This document shows positions 7,443 to 13,099 of a stretch of 13,099 nucleotides of DNA, one piece after another. The DNA is from DASPUI01 sp035622995 (GTDB taxonomy: Bacteria; Verrucomicrobiota; Verrucomicrobiia; Chthoniobacterales; UBA10450). The notes beneath the pieces were generated by a model. It searched no databases. It was not told the origin of the DNA and was given only the letters and a program-made list of their open reading frames with translations. The DNA lies in contig DASPUI010000098.1 in the NCBI GenBank assembly GCA_035622995.1, forward strand, positions 1 to 13,099. The letters are read 5' to 3'. A program made the translations under genes and the position numbers. Each line of letters begins with the position of its first letter. The first letter of the stretch is position 1.

Positions 7443-8258
7443 ATGCCTTCTCAAACGTATCCACTCGGCTTTATCGGTGCCGGCAAATTGGCCGGCTCTG
7501 TCATTCGCGGCCTGATCCGGGCCGGATTTTGCTCACCGCACGAAATCGTCATTCGCGAGCCAAACGAGCAAACCTGCAACGCGCTGCTGGACGAAGCCGG
7601 AATCGCCTTGGCAAACGACAACGCCAATCTGGCGGACAGGGCCGAAACCATTTTCATCGGAGTGAAACCGGGCCTTGTTCTGAATGTCATTAAAGAAATC
7701 GCCCAAAAGATCGACCACAAGCTTGTCATCTCGCTCGCAGCCGGAGTTCGCACCGGCGCGATGGAATCAATCGCGAAAGCGCGTTTTATGCGTGCCCTGA
7801 CCAACACCCCCTCGGCCATTTGTCGGGCCGCGACGGCCATTGCGTCTGGAAACCGCGCTACCCGCGAAGATGTCGACCTTGCGCGGAAAATCTTCAACGC
7901 CCTGGGCGTTGTCGTGGAGGTCGATGAGAAACAGATCGACACCGTCACCGCACTCGCTGGCAGCGCGCCGGCTTTTGTCTACAAAATCATCGAATCACTC
8001 GCGCAAGGCGGCGAGAAAATGGGACTCGCGCCGGAAATGGCGTTGCGCCTCGCGACTCAGACTGTTCTTGGCGCAGCCCAATTGGCCACCGAAACTAAAA
8101 TGACTCCGGAAGAGTTGATCAAAATGGTGGTGACTCCTGGAGGAACCACTGCTGCCGGACTTGCAGTGATGGACAGGCTCGGAACGAGCGCGAGTTTGAT
8201 TGCGGCTATTGAAGCAGCCACCAAACGCGGCGCGGAAATGGCGCGCGAAAATGCCTAG
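7443..8258 (+). CDS. proC: Pyrroline-5-carboxylate reductase
   Basis: Reduces 1-pyrroline-5-carboxylate to proline with NAD(P)H, the last step of proline synthesis. The 271 residues match the family length. The Rossmann motif is GFIGAGKLAGS (9-19), followed by FIGVKPG (71-77), ISLAAGV (96-102), RALTNTPSAI (117-126), and in the all-helical dimerisation domain ALAGSAPAFVY (170-180), the LRLATQTVLGAAQL helix (201-214) and the family signature around MVVTPGGTTAAGL (228-240). ATG at 7443 puts the first glycine of the dinucleotide site at residue 9, as usual. No ribosome site is evident in the 21 bp upstream. The TAG stop interlocks with the TAG stop of convergent aroE (CTAG overlap, 8255-8258). 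No proA or proB is nearby. Confidence 0.97.
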   Translation: MPSQTYPLGFIGAGKLAGSVIRGLIRAGFCSPHEIVIREPNEQTCNALLDEAGIALANDNANLADRAETIFIGVKPGLVLNVIKEIAQKIDHKLVISLAAGVRTGAMESIAKARFMRALTNTPSAICRAATAIASGNRATREDVDLARKIFNALGVVVEVDEKQIDTVTALAGSAPAFVYKIIESLAQGGEKMGLAPEMALRLATQTVLGAAQLATETKMTPEELIKMVVTPGGTTAAGLAVMDRLGTSASLIAAIEAATKRGAEMARENA

Positions 8259-9208
8259 CCTGCTTCCGCCCCGAACGGGCTCCGCCGTGGCCAGCGAACC
8301 GCAGCACGCATTACTTCAAGCGGCGCCTGGCGTTCAAACCAAATTTCAAATGCCAGCGCGCCCTGGTGCAGCAACATCGCAAGTCCGTCGGCAGCCCGAG
8401 CGCCTGCTTCCAAGGCGGCGAGAACCAAGGGAGTGCGCTCGCTTGAATAGACGGTGTCGTAAACCATCAGGTGTGGCGCGATCAATCGCGCAGAAATCGG
8501 CGACCGGTCGCTCCCACGCAAGCCAATCGGAGTCGCGTTCACGATCAAATCGACATTCGCGATTTGAAATCTAAAAGCCTGTTCATCCCAGGCGATTGCC
8601 TGTAAACGCGGCACCGGACCTAAGACTCTCGGCCCCTGAAAAAACTCATGCACCTCGTCAGCCAGCAGCTTTCCCTTTTCGAATGTGCGGTTTGCAATGA
8701 CCAGCCTTTCGCAGTTTTCCTTCGCACATTGCAGGGCGATTGCGCGTGCCGCACCACCGGCACCTAAAATCATGACTCGTAGATCGCGGAGATCGACAGA
8801 AAATTCTTCCCTGATCGCGCGCGCAAAACCGCGACCGTCGGTGTTGAAACCGTTTCGTTTGCCATTTTCGATCTTAACCACGTTCACCACGCCAATCCGT
8901 TTCCCGTCGTCGTCCAGCCGATCCACCAATGCAGACGCAGCCATTTTGTGCGGCAACGTCAAATTGATTCCAATGAAATCCAATGTGGAAATGAGTTCGA
9001 ACGCTTCCGGCAATTCGTTAGGTAAAATGTGAAATCGCGCATATTGCGCGTTGATGTTGCAGTGCATCAGGGCCGCGTTCTGCATCGATGGTGAAAGCGA
9101 GTGTTCTACCGGATCGCCGAAAACGCCGAGTCGAACTGTCTTATTATCCCACCTCTTCAGATCGGCGAGCGTGTAAACTTTCTTCGTGCCAACGCGTTTC
9201 CTTTTCAT
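8255..9208 (-). CDS. aroE: Shikimate dehydrogenase (NADP+)
   Basis: Reduces 3-dehydroshikimate to shikimate in the chorismate pathway. The 317-residue protein has the substrate-binding SLSPSMQNAAL (37-47; Gln44 replaces the more usual His), the catalytic lysine in NLTLPHK (K88) and catalytic aspartate in NTDGRGF (D124). The nucleotide domain shows ILGAGGAARAI (147-157) and ANRTFEKGK (172-180), an NRTxxK-type motif that favours NADP(H). The C-terminus has the NATPIGL and DGLAMLLHQGALAFEIW blocks. The first 25 residues before RLGVFGDP form an N-terminal extension, so the true start could be later, though no better start codon with a ribosome site is visible. It is the last gene of the tilS-gltX-aroE series, 81 bp after gltX, so co-transcription is likely but unproven. 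Confidence 0.96.
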   Translation of the reverse strand: MKRKRVGTKKVYTLADLKRWDNKTVRLGVFGDPVEHSLSPSMQNAALMHCNINAQYARFHILPNELPEAFELISTLDFIGINLTLPHKMAASALVDRLDDDGKRIGVVNVVKIENGKRNGFNTDGRGFARAIREEFSVDLRDLRVMILGAGGAARAIALQCAKENCERLVIANRTFEKGKLLADEVHEFFQGPRVLGPVPRLQAIAWDEQAFRFQIANVDLIVNATPIGLRGSDRSPISARLIAPHLMVYDTVYSSERTPLVLAALEAGARAADGLAMLLHQGALAFEIWFERQAPLEVMRAAVRWPRRSPFGAEAG

Positions 9209-9216
9209 GTAAAGGA

Positions 9217-9276
9217 TGTAGCCGCCTCGTTCAGTCGGGGCTCAAAGACGCACGCAGACTGAGGACCGTGGCTACA
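9217..9276. repeat. 60-bp imperfect palindrome in the gltX-aroE spacer
   Basis: Outer arms TGTAGCC (9217-9223) and GGCTACA (9270-9276) and inner arms TCAGTC (9231-9236) and GACTGA (9257-9262) are perfectly complementary, separated by symmetric 7-base unpaired segments and a 20-base apical loop. The element fills most of the 81-bp spacer between gltX stop and aroE start. The shape and the GTAGCC...GGCTAC ends resemble dispersed REP/MITE-like intergenic repeats. A cruciform or RNA hairpin affecting aroE expression is also possible. No T-run follows, so it is not a classic terminator. Confidence 0.5.
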
Positions 9277-9289
9277 ACGAAATTCCTCT

Positions 9290-10621
9290 TCATTCGATGC
9301 CCAGTTGTGCTCGCATCCGATCGAAACGAGCCAGAACGCGCTGTTTGCCCATTACTTCAAGCATGTGATAAAGGCTGGGGCCAACGGCGCGACCGCTAAC
9401 AGCGATTCGCGCGGGATGAACGAGATCGCCGGTTTTGCAGCCAACTGTTTGCGCTAAATTTTTCAGCACGGACTCGAGATTCCCGACGTTCCAGTCGTTC
9501 ACTTTACTAAATTTTTCGCGCAGTGTCGCAAGATGCCCGGCCGCTTCCGGCTTGCCAAAGACCTTCTCCACAGAAGCCGATTCGAATTCGTAATTTTCGG
9601 TGAAGAAATACGAGGTCCACTCCGGCAGATCTTTTAACAGCTTGATCTTCTCTTTCACGATTGCCAGGACACTGCGCAGATATTTTTCGTCAGAGACCGC
9701 AATCCCGGCTTTCTCAATAAACGGACGGCCGAGTTCGACGAACCGGTCGAGCGACATTTGCGCGATGTATTGGCCGTTAAGCCAAAAACATTTGTCGAGA
9801 TCGAACGCCGCATTGCGACGATTCACTTTTCCCAGTTCGAACAGCTTGACGACTTCTTCGATGTCGATTTTTTCTCGATTGTCCTTCGGCGACCAGCCAA
9901 GGAGGCAAAGATAATTGCGAACGGCTTCAGGCACGTAACCCTGCTCGATGTAAGTGACAAGGCGCGCGCCCTCGTCTCGCTTGCTCATTTTAGAACCGTC
10001 GCGGTTCAGGATCAGCGGAATGTGTGCAAACTGCGGAGGCGTTGCGCCGAGCGCCCGATACAGCTCGATATGTTTCGGCGTATTTGAAAGATGATCTTCA
10101 CCGCGAATCACGTGCGACACTTTCATCTCGATGTCGTCGATTACGTTGACGAAATGGAAAATCCAGGAACCGTCAGGTCGCCTGACCGTCATGTCTGGAT
10201 GGGTTCCGGGATTGGTCAGGTCGAAATCGATTTTGCCACAAACAAGATCGCTCACGACCACATGTTCCCGCGGCGAACGAAAACGTAACGCGCCCTGATC
10301 TTCGAAAATGTGGCCGCCGTCATGAAGTTTTTTTAAGTAGCGCTCGTAAATGTCGGTGCGCTGGCTTTGGAAATACGGACCGAAATCGCCGCCAACATGT
10401 GGCCCTTCATCCCAATTAAGATCGAGCCACTTCAAACCTTCGTAAATCGCCGCCGCGGCTTCCTCGGTGTTGCGTTTGAGGTCGGTGTCCTCGATTCGCA
10501 AAATCAATCTGCCGCCGTGATGGCGCGCGAAAAGCCAGTTGAAGAGCGCGGTGCGCGCGCCGCCGATGTGCAGATAGCCTGTCGGGGACGGCGCAAAACG
10601 GACACGTATTTCGGGATTCAT
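9290..10621 (-). CDS. gltX: Glutamyl-tRNA synthetase
   Basis: A class I aminoacyl-tRNA synthetase that charges tRNA-Glu with glutamate in the cytoplasm. The 443 residues carry RFAPSPTGYLHIGGARTALF (8-27, the HIGH-type motif HIGG at 18-21), LRIEDTD (41-47), VIRGEDHLSNTPKHI (171-185) and KMSKRDEGA (211-219), followed by the helical anticodon-binding half. It is shorter than the usual 465-490 residues. After GGHIFEDQGALRF the roughly 40-residue stretch that normally carries the CxC...C zinc site is missing. The segment equivalent to TYxxAN in bacterial GluRS reads IFHFVN (154-159), with Phe155 where Tyr is usual, while Asn159 and Arg173 are kept. Function is nonetheless clear. It lies between tilS (upstream) and aroE (downstream), both spacers carrying palindromic repeats. 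Confidence 0.98.
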   Translation of the reverse strand: MNPEIRVRFAPSPTGYLHIGGARTALFNWLFARHHGGRLILRIEDTDLKRNTEEAAAAIYEGLKWLDLNWDEGPHVGGDFGPYFQSQRTDIYERYLKKLHDGGHIFEDQGALRFRSPREHVVVSDLVCGKIDFDLTNPGTHPDMTVRRPDGSWIFHFVNVIDDIEMKVSHVIRGEDHLSNTPKHIELYRALGATPPQFAHIPLILNRDGSKMSKRDEGARLVTYIEQGYVPEAVRNYLCLLGWSPKDNREKIDIEEVVKLFELGKVNRRNAAFDLDKCFWLNGQYIAQMSLDRFVELGRPFIEKAGIAVSDEKYLRSVLAIVKEKIKLLKDLPEWTSYFFTENYEFESASVEKVFGKPEAAGHLATLREKFSKVNDWNVGNLESVLKNLAQTVGCKTGDLVHPARIAVSGRAVGPSLYHMLEVMGKQRVLARFDRMRAQLGIE

Positions 10622-10647
10622 TCCGAATCAATTAAGCCACGAGTTGC

Positions 10648-10700
10648 AGCGGCGGTCTATGACCGTCGGAAAATTAATACGACGCTGGCGGAGCGCCGCT
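10648..10700. repeat. Nested palindromic element in the tilS-gltX spacer
   Basis: Within the 88-bp spacer, AGCGGCG (10648-10654) and CGCCGCT (10694-10700) form perfect outer arms. Overlapping the left arm is a tight hairpin, CGGCGGTC / TAT / GACCGTCG (10650-10668), with eight pairs, one of them G-T. The two folds are mutually exclusive. The core resembles a dispersed intergenic repeat rather than a terminator, as no T-run follows on either strand. It sits directly upstream of gltX in the sense of transcription. Confidence 0.5.
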
Positions 10701-10709
10701 AAAGAATAA

Positions 10710-11669
10710 TTACTGCACGAAGAGTTTGCCTGCGCGGCGGCGAACATGTCGGTCTTTGGGAAGATTTGTTTTGGCCACGCGATTTGCAAGATCAAGCAGC
10801 GCGCGAACGCGCTCGATCAGATCAAAGCTTACCTCCTCAACGTTCGCGGCCTGAAGCCATTTCCGAAGCATCCGCCGTTGTACCGCTGGCGCTGTTTTGC
10901 GCAACGGCTCAACTGCCAGCGCGGTGGCGCCGAGATTTTGCGGCAGAAGCGTTTCGAAAAAATTTTCCTCCTCTGCAGCGATGGTCGCCGTTCGCCAGAT
11001 ATTTTGCCGAATGTTTCGGCCAAGGGTTTTTTCCAAGTACGGAATCACGCGGCGGCGGATCCGATTGCGCAACGGCGTCAGATCCCGGTTCGATTTGTCC
11101 TCGCGAAACTTCAGCCGATGCGCGCGAATGTATTCGTCGATCTCGGTTCGCCAAACATTCAAGAGCGGCCGAACAACGGTGAGACGAACCCCGGTGATTT
11201 CGCGCGCAGATACTTCCCGGATCGAGCCCAGACCGCTCAGGCCCGCGCCGCGGAAAAGATTGATCAGAAACGTCTCAACCAAGTCGTCAGCGTGATGGCC
11301 AAGAAAGATTGTGCGACAGTGCTTTCGTTTTGCGGCTTGCGCAAAGAATTCGTAACGTGCCTGCCGCGCCGCTGTTTCGACTGAAATCTTATTTCTCGCG
11401 GCTAGCGCGCGCACGCTGGCCGATCCGGTAGCGAGATCAAGCTGGTACCGTGCCGCGAGCCGTTCGACAAAACGAGCATCGGTAGCGCTCTCTTGGCCCC
11501 GCAGCCTGTGATTGAAGTGGCAAACGATGAGTTTTTTGTAGTCGAGTCCGATCAGATGGTGAAGGAGAACGGCCGAATCGCGTCCGCCGGAAACTCCCAC
11601 CAGATATCGCCCCGTCACCGGAAATTCACTGAGCGTTTTATTTTGAATCCAAATCATTGCGGCGCGCAT
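10710..11669 (-). CDS. tilS: tRNA(Ile)-lysidine synthetase
   Basis: ATP-dependent ligation of lysine to C34 of the tRNA-Ile with a CAU anticodon, giving lysidine so that AUA codons are read as isoleucine. Numbered from the chosen ATG, the 319-residue protein has the PP-loop VGVSGGRDSAV (24-34), CHFNHRLRGQES (50-61), VETAARQARYEFF (97-109) and FLGHHADDLVETFL (122-135, the LGHHxDD block), then GAGLSGL (141-147) and the RPLL segment. It ends after the middle domain, close to the length of compact TilS proteins without the C-terminal extension. The frame stays open to a TTG at 11717, adding 16 hydrophobic residues; ATG at 11669 (or ATG at 11657) gives a more usual distance to the PP-loop. None has a good ribosome site. 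gltX follows after 88 bp. Confidence 0.95.
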   Translation of the reverse strand: MRAAMIWIQNKTLSEFPVTGRYLVGVSGGRDSAVLLHHLIGLDYKKLIVCHFNHRLRGQESATDARFVERLAARYQLDLATGSASVRALAARNKISVETAARQARYEFFAQAAKRKHCRTIFLGHHADDLVETFLINLFRGAGLSGLGSIREVSAREITGVRLTVVRPLLNVWRTEIDEYIRAHRLKFREDKSNRDLTPLRNRIRRRVIPYLEKTLGRNIRQNIWRTATIAAEEENFFETLLPQNLGATALAVEPLRKTAPAVQRRMLRKWLQAANVEEVSFDLIERVRALLDLANRVAKTNLPKDRHVRRRAGKLFVQ

Positions 11670-11745
11670 CCAATCTTTGATGCAAATGATGAACTTCAAA
11701 ACGAAGCGACTAAACAAAAAAGGGAATGAGCGACGTCTTAAAGGT

Positions 11746-11943
11746 ATGACGACCTATTCGATGTTGGTTCGCTCAGAGGAGAGGAGCCGGGGAATCTTTG
11801 AAATTACGATTTATCTGCTCGCGGCCTTGAGCGTGGTGGTCTCGATCTGGCAATTTGCCCAGCAAACTGGTCGATTACAAATCGATGAAGGGCAGCAGCC
11901 TCCAGCGATAGCGGTTGCCGACCACGGAACAGGGCCGAGTTAA
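11746..11943 (+). CDS. Possible small single-pass membrane protein
   Basis: A 65-residue frame from ATG 11746 to TAA 11943. It has a polar start (MTTYSMLVRSEERSRG), one strong hydrophobic segment of about 20 residues (IFEITIYLLAALSVVVSIW, about 17-35) and a polar, unstructured-looking tail. I do not recognise a named family. Longer starts back to 11677 would overlap the tilS 5' region and add a lysine/arginine-rich stretch, so they are less likely. It lies between divergent tilS and the TetR gene, 54 bp ahead of the latter. Support is the plausible single transmembrane topology and the absence of a competing frame; there is no clear ribosome site. It could be a spurious frame. Confidence 0.5.
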   Translation: MTTYSMLVRSEERSRGIFEITIYLLAALSVVVSIWQFAQQTGRLQIDEGQQPPAIAVADHGTGPS

Positions 11944-11960
11944 GATCGGCTGGGGTGGAT

Positions 11961-11989
11961 TTGACAATGAATGAACGTTCATTCATTGT
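11961..11989 (+). promoter_or_regulatory. Likely promoter of the TetR gene
   Basis: TTGACA at 11961-11966 is a perfect -35 hexamer. At a 17-bp spacing lies CATTGT (11984-11989), a weak -10 match sharing the second, third and sixth positions with TATAAT. A transcript start would fall about 7 bases downstream, near 11996, almost at the ATG at 11998. The palindromic operator occupies the whole spacer and -10 region. Confidence 0.45.
11964..11989. promoter_or_regulatory. Perfect 26-bp palindromic TetR-type operator
   Basis: Every base from 11964 to 11989 pairs with its mirror around the centre between 11976 and 11977. The core is TGAATGAACGTTCATTCA (11968-11985), with TGAATGA half-sites of the kind seen in TetR-family operators (for example the consensus of Bacillus subtilis FadR). 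It begins 9 bases before the preferred TetR start codon at 11998 and overlaps the -35 TTGACA, so binding should block RNA polymerase. Autorepression of the TetR gene and the downstream efflux adaptor is the natural reading. Confidence 0.85.
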
Positions 11990-11997
11990 TGGATCCC

Positions 11998-12627
11998 ATG
12001 TCCCTGCCCCAAGTTGAACCAATTCAAGATCGCCGTGAGCAAATTATGCAGGCGGCGATGGCCTGCTTCGCCAAACGCGGGTTTCACCAGGCGAGCATGC
12101 ACGACATTAGCGCCGAAGCCGGCATCAGTGTCGGCCTGATTTATCGCTACTTCGCTAACAAGGAAGCGGTCATTTCCGCGATGGCCGACCGGCACAAACA
12201 GGAAATTCAGGAGGTGCTGGAACGTGCCCGCCAGGCGCCGACGTTGCTGGAATCGCTCGAAATTCTCTTCACTGCGCATTGTTGTGAAGAAGAGCCCCGC
12301 CTGCTCTCGGCATTCGTGGTCGATCTCTACGCCGAGGCGGCCCGGAATCCGGAAGTGGCCAATTTGGTTCGCGATGTTTTGGAGACCGCAATGAACGGTT
12401 TAATCGATTTGATTGCGCGCTCGCCGGAGGCGTCTCACGCCACGCATGGGCTTACGCCTAACGAACAAGCGGAGCTGATTTTTGCGGTCGCGCGCGGAAT
12501 GTTGATGCGGGACATTTTGCAACCGCAGGAAATGACGGCCGCCGAACGACGCACACGACAGTTGGAGGTGACACGGCGATTGTGGCGGTTGTTGTTTAGA
12601 CTGAAAGAAGAACCAGCGTATGCATGA
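11998..12627 (+). CDS. TetR/AcrR family transcriptional repressor
   Basis: A 209-residue dimeric DNA-binding repressor. The N-terminal domain is classic TetR: a REQIMQAAMACFAKRGFHQASMHDI block (13-37) and the helix-turn-helix ISAEAGISVGLIYRYFANKEAVI (37-59), followed by a variable helical ligand-binding domain (about 65-205) whose inducer cannot be read from sequence. An ATG at 11971 is in frame, but it lies inside the palindromic operator and before the predicted transcript start, so ATG at 11998 (MSLPQVEPIQD) is preferred. The membrane-fusion gene follows on the same strand within 0-30 bp, indicating that the regulator heads and controls an efflux operon and probably its own synthesis through the 11964-11989 site. 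Confidence 0.95.
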   Translation: MSLPQVEPIQDRREQIMQAAMACFAKRGFHQASMHDISAEAGISVGLIYRYFANKEAVISAMADRHKQEIQEVLERARQAPTLLESLEILFTAHCCEEEPRLLSAFVVDLYAEAARNPEVANLVRDVLETAMNGLIDLIARSPEASHATHGLTPNEQAELIFAVARGMLMRDILQPQEMTAAERRTRQLEVTRRLWRLLFRLKEEPAYA

Positions 12628-12655
12628 TGTGGCAAAGCCGATGGCACACTTAAAG

Positions 12656-13099
12656 ATGAAATCGAAGCGAAAGCCCCTTTTTCTAGCGATTGGCGGCCTG
12701 ATCGGATTGTTGGTTGTGCTACTGGGTATCAAGGCGCTGCAAATTGGAACAATGATGAGCATGCCCAGGACGATACCCCCGACGGCGGTCACAAGCGCAT
12801 CGGTCAAAGAAGAAGACTGGGCGCCAACGTTGTCCGCCATCGGTTCGGTGTCGGCGGTGCAAGGCGCAGTCGTCTCGACCGAATTGGGCGGCGTTGTGGC
12901 TGAGGTCAATTTTCAAAACGGAGCAGTTGCAAAAAAGGGCGATGTCCTGATGAGGCTCGACACTTCATCTGAAGAAGCTCAGTTGCACACCGCCGAAGCC
13001 GATCTCGAACTGGCCCGCGCCAATTTGCTACGGGAGCGGGACCTGGCCGGGCGTAAGGTTGTATCCAAGCAGGAACTAGATTCAGCGGAGTCCGCCTTC
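12656..13099 (+). CDS. Efflux periplasmic adaptor (HlyD/MFP family), 3' end beyond window
   Basis: The first 148 codons of a membrane-fusion protein that links an inner-membrane RND (or ABC) pump to an outer-membrane channel. A basic start (MKSKRKP) and one membrane anchor (about 8-26) are followed by a periplasmic segment. It contains the first half of the barrel-sandwich (lipoyl-like) domain, VVSTELGGVVAEVNFQNGAV and KKGDVLMRLD (72-102), and the first helix of the alpha-hairpin (about 104-132), then KVVSKQELDSAESAF as the frame runs off the edge. In-frame alternatives are ATG 12641, GTG 12629 and ATG 12620 (overlapping the TetR stop); 12656 best places the basic residues before the anchor. 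The pump gene should lie just downstream. Co-transcription with and control by the TetR gene are inferred from spacing and the operator. Confidence 0.92.
   Translation, partial: MKSKRKPLFLAIGGLIGLLVVLLGIKALQIGTMMSMPRTIPPTAVTSASVKEEDWAPTLSAIGSVSAVQGAVVSTELGGVVAEVNFQNGAVAKKGDVLMRLDTSSEEAQLHTAEADLELARANLLRERDLAGRKVVSKQELDSAESAF

Noticed and set aside
10746..11384. Open frame of 212 codons on the plus strand
   Set aside because: Antisense to tilS, whose catalytic motifs are intact on the other strand; no motif of its own.
11971..11997. Upstream ATG start for the TetR protein
   Set aside because: The codon lies within the perfect palindrome and before the expected transcript start; the added nine residues are not part of the TetR fold.
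12400..12909. Open frame of 169 codons on the minus strand spanning the TetR-adaptor junction
   Set aside because: It crosses two well-supported plus-strand genes and has low-complexity Ser/Thr/Arg-rich composition without a family match.

Overview
This 13.1 kb window looks like an ordinary chromosomal segment of a moderately GC-rich, Gram-negative-type bacterium, most likely a member of Verrucomicrobiota. The reasons are the tandem DUF1800-DUF1501 pair with a Tat signal on the second protein, a stand-alone CHASE2 membrane protein, a compact glutamyl-tRNA synthetase, and weak or absent Shine-Dalgarno sequences before most starts. This placement is inference from family knowledge, not a database match. 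Genes are tightly packed. No gene-free stretch exceeds 300 bases, and I see no rRNA, tRNA, CRISPR array, transposase or integrase.

Layout from left to right. (1) 1-1216, minus: a metallo-beta-lactamase/beta-CASP RNase running off the left edge, with a TTG start and a clear GAGG ribosome site. (2) 1332-4166, plus: DUF1800 and DUF1501, 12 bp apart, a conserved pair of unknown function. (3) 7421-4163, minus: nadA (quinolinate synthase), then a CHASE2 membrane protein, then an M19-family dipeptidase whose start overlaps the CHASE2 stop (ATGA). (4) 7443-8258, plus: proC, divergent from nadA with only 21 bp between start codons. (5) 11669-8255, minus: tilS, gltX and aroE, with both spacers occupied by imperfect palindromes that look like dispersed intergenic repeats. 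(6) 11746-13099, plus: a possible small single-pass membrane protein, a TetR-family repressor, and the first 148 codons of an RND/ABC-type efflux periplasmic adaptor, cut by the right edge. Both plus/minus convergent junctions (4163-4166 and 8255-8258) overlap by exactly 4 bp, with interlocked stop codons.

The housekeeping genes supply NAD (nadA), proline (proC), shikimate (aroE), Glu-tRNA (gltX) and tRNA-Ile lysidine (tilS). The accessory content is at the edges and in the middle: the DUF1800/DUF1501 pair, the CHASE2-dipeptidase pair, and the TetR-controlled efflux start. The clearest regulatory signal is a perfect 26-bp palindrome at 11964-11989, which sits over a TTGACA-type promoter just before the TetR gene and is very probably its own operator. 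I found no convincing new multi-gene system. The most checkable novelties are that operator/leaderless arrangement, the output-less CHASE2 protein coupled to a dipeptidase, and the glutamyl-tRNA synthetase lacking the zinc-binding insertion and an active-site tyrosine.
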